36,106 bases of DNA from Tetrahymena elliotti 4EA (lineage: Eukaryota > Ciliophora > Oligohymenophorea > Hymenostomatida > Tetrahymenidae): contig JH720357.1 of the NCBI GenBank assembly GCA_000231825.2, forward strand, positions 47,108-83,213, read 5' to 3'. Of this stretch, positions 34,101-36,106 are shown piece after piece; position 1 is the first letter of the stretch, and each line of letters opens with the position of its first letter. The notes under the pieces were generated by a model that saw only the letters and a program-made list of their open reading frames with translations, was not told the origin of the DNA and did no database searches. The position numbers were made by a program, and so were the translations under genes.

Positions 34101-34302
34101 ATTGTTATTTTGCTGTTGCTTGCTACCAGTTAGTTTAATCAATAAGATTGATAGATAGATAGATAGATGATAGCATAATTTGAAAAAGTGCATGGATTCT
34201 TGAATAATGCTAAAGAAAAAATTACCTATCTCTATTCGAGACGTAATTGACCATTGATTAATCTCTAACAACATCATGAAGAATATTAGTTGTAGTGGCC
34301 AT
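31148..34302 (-). CDS. CFAP91: CFAP91 (MAATS1/AAT1-like), axonemal radial-spoke-base protein
   Basis: Seven exons fit in phase: 34226-34302, 33455-33895, 32739-33042, 32551-32688, 32330-32484, 31718-32274 and 31148-31542, giving 688 residues (human about 770). Family signatures in order: FKRP near the N-terminus, YRESETQTDPY, YGKGLPASI, LPPISDE with the following RR-x-x-MEE helix, KRDIIEDYANFASRVY, LLQRLLRGRTTQNIMYEGK, ELSKELLRIKQERK, and the C-terminal VHQGTVDTYL with LIKDLVHSFLIPNVQ. CFAP91 is known as an axonemal protein of the calmodulin/spoke-associated complex that helps assemble radial spokes. The last 75 or so residues after LIPNVQ are AT-rich and Lys/Asn-rich, so the true end could be altered by another intron. 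Intron 1 (330 nt) and intron 2 (412 nt) are unusually long. Confidence 0.96.
33043..33454 (-). other. Long intron 2 of CFAP91 with coding-like content
   Basis: This 412-nt intron is several times longer than the gene's 50-66-nt introns and less AT-rich than them. It carries a minus-strand open stretch (33114-33341, 75 codons even in the standard code) with mixed, protein-like residues (IWSSTWMNLKKALIQN). This stretch is not in the conserved CFAP91 sequence, and flanking exons splice cleanly without it. A decayed insertion is the simplest reading. Confidence 0.4.
34149..34168. repeat. (GATA)n microsatellite in CFAP91 intron 1
   Basis: About five GATA units in a row, inside intron 33896-34225. 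It is probably length-variable between strains. Confidence 0.8.
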
Positions 34303-35508
34303 TTTATATTAATTGGTAAATATTCCTAAATTAATGTTAAATGATATTCCTTTAACTTCTTCCTATATTAATTCTGTTTATCTTATTTAATTAATTAATT
34401 AACTAATTCTTTCTGTGTTTACTTGCTCCTAAGCTCTCCTATTTATTTATCTTCTTTCATTTTATAATCAAATCTCAAAATTTATAAAAATTATTACTTG
34501 CTTTTCAAACTATTAAAAATACAAGCACAAACAATCAATCTGACATAAAGGCATTCATTCATTCATTTTATCATTAGTCATTCAATAAATCAAACTAAAT
34601 GCATTTGTTTATTAAATCTAAATCAGTCCATGCAAAAAATAATAAAATATAACTTCAGTCAAATATTGCTTGAATGTATTCAAAAATACTATTGTTTATT
34701 ATCAACTCACCCACTCATTCATTCATTCATTCATTTTTGAATTGTGAATTTGATTAATTTTTTATAAATGAAGAAAATGTTTGTATATATATCTCTTTTC
34801 ATATTTTTTATCACTATTTTTGATTCATTAAATTGAAAATAAATAAATGCACATAAATCCCTTTTTATTCGTTGAAAATTATGTTATTAAAATAATTCAT
34901 TGAAAAATTTCTATCACATATTTAAAAATCAAAAAGAAAATATAAATTTTGCATTGAATATTTTTGAATTCTAAATTAGTTTAGCTAGCCTATTACGAAT
35001 AATTAATAATTTCCTTTAGTATTGGCATGAGATTATTCCTCTCAAAAATATCTTTCTTGTTTTATTATTTAATGATTAAAATAAAATAGGAATAACATTA
35101 AAAGTATTTTTTTTACCCTAAATAAATATTTAATAACTCAAAGATAAACAAATATCCAAAAATTAAAAAAATTAAGTATTTTCAATAAAAATATCTTCTT
35201 TAAAATTAAAAAACAGATATAAAAATGATTAATTATCTATTCAAATATACTCAAATCTGTTTTTTGTAATGCCAGAAGTTAAGCAAAACTTTGAGACTCA
35301 AGTATTTAATAAACAAAGAACATAAAAATTATTGGTTCGAGAACTGTTCAATCAATAAAAAGAAAGATTTTAAATTGAAAGGGAGGTTTATCTTTTCAAA
35401 ATTTGTAAAAAATTAAAATTCCTTTCTACTATTGATTTATAAACTTAATTTTAATTTTTAAAACAAACAAAATTTTTTCAAATTTACACAGAGTGAAAAT
35501 TCTTTAAT
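34303..35508. other. Upstream spacer of CFAP91
   Basis: AT-rich, with ATTC/CATT microsatellite tracts at about 34555-34570 and 34710-34737. It holds the CFAP91 promoter and the 3' UTR of the next minus-strand gene. No other feature is seen. Confidence 0.5.
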
Positions 35509-36105
35509 TCACATAAATTTCGAGAAAGATTCTACAATAAAAATATCATTTGAATAATTTTGAAGATATCTTTATTTTTCATTATATCCTTCTGCGAACT
35601 CTAAACCCTTTAGTAAAAAATGTCGTAACTAAGGCAATAAAAATTAAAGAGATATGATGAAAAAATTTTTTTTGATTCCATAGTGTTCTATAATTTTTTT
35701 AAGATGTTCTATCTTTTTACAGATGGAGCATTTTCCATATAATCTACCTCTTTTTCTTTTAATCCAATAATTAAAGTTAGTATATTCTGCTTTGCATACT
35801 GTGCATGAATCTTTTGACTGAGAATTTGTATTGAAAATTTAAGCAGTACACTCAATACAAAATTAATTAGCAAATTACCTCAAGTCCTTAGGTTTATCTT
35901 TATTAATTTCTGTATTTTTTGGCTCATATGATTCACAAAATTCACAAAATAATGGCTTATTAGTATATGACTATATTTAGACAATATTCTGAATATTAAT
36001 AATAGCAACTCTAGACATTTCCTCTACTTATTTTTGATAGTCACTTTGAAGGATATTATTAGGATTATAAACATTAGGATGGATTAATTTAAGCCTTTGA
36101 CAAAA
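35509..36105 (-). CDS. CxxC-rich protein, C-terminal part (gene runs off the right edge)
   Basis: The frame is open from the window edge (36105) to TGA 35509-35511, 198 residues, with TAA/TAG read as Gln. Four C-x2-C pairs occur in order: FCEFC, FCIEC, SCTVC and KCSIC, the last followed by KKIEH. This spacing suits two zinc ribbons or treble-clef fingers, each using two pairs. Just after the third pair comes a basic stretch (KRKRGR), a possible nucleic-acid contact. The final 55 residues become AT-driven (F, I, N, K), so the last part may be poorly conserved. No family can be named from this fragment. It is on the same strand as CFAP91, separated by 1.2 kb. Confidence 0.72.
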
Positions 36106-36106
36106 T

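Overview
This window reads as macronuclear DNA of an oligohymenophorean ciliate, most likely Tetrahymena or a close relative. It is very AT-rich. Several long reading frames stay open only if TAA and TAG are read as glutamine and TGA is the only stop. Most introns are AT-rich GT-AG introns of about 46-61 nt, which is longer than Paramecium introns. With only TGA as a stop, an open frame of 100 or more codons is weak evidence by itself, so I relied on amino-acid composition, family motifs, repeats and the phase fit of spliced exons.

Layout. 3-1067 (+) is the 3' end of a kinesin-light-chain-type TPR array gene, with a broken repeat after its stop. 1576-4061 holds a compositionally raised, coding-like zone: one probable relic on the minus strand and one unassigned plus-strand gene. 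4648-5388 (-) is a small Cys-rich (zinc-binding-like) protein. 6044-6340 (-) looks like a Tc1/mariner transposase relic. 6866-7383 (+) is a weak two-exon candidate. 8582-18215 (+) is an 11-exon gene for a 2,604-residue coiled-coil protein. Converging on it is BBS8/TTC8 (18944-20874, -, 7 exons). Next comes a 12-exon minus-strand gene (21643-26158) joining a Cys/His zinc module, AT-hooks and PIP-box-like motifs to a C-terminal leucine-rich-repeat domain in which nearly every exon is one repeat. After a 2.7-kb gap lies a small Cys-rich, probably membrane-associated protein (28865-29436, +). CFAP91/MAATS1 follows (31148-34302, -, 7 exons). The window ends inside another CxxC protein gene (35509-36105, -).

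Two genes are firm cilium genes: BBS8 (BBSome) and CFAP91 (radial spoke/calmodulin-associated axonemal protein). The giant coiled-coil protein would fit the ciliate cytoskeleton, but I could not name it.

The most unusual signal is in an oversized intron (438 nt against 46-58 nt for its neighbours) of the zinc/AT-hook/LRR gene. It is a run of 11 G, then 90 bp, then an inverted C-rich tract, with TTAA at both outer edges. In an otherwise G-poor window this is the arrangement known for G-tract-bounded internal eliminated sequences in Tetrahymena (the A5G5 tracts of the M element, bound by Lia3). It may therefore mark the scar of a programmed DNA deletion.
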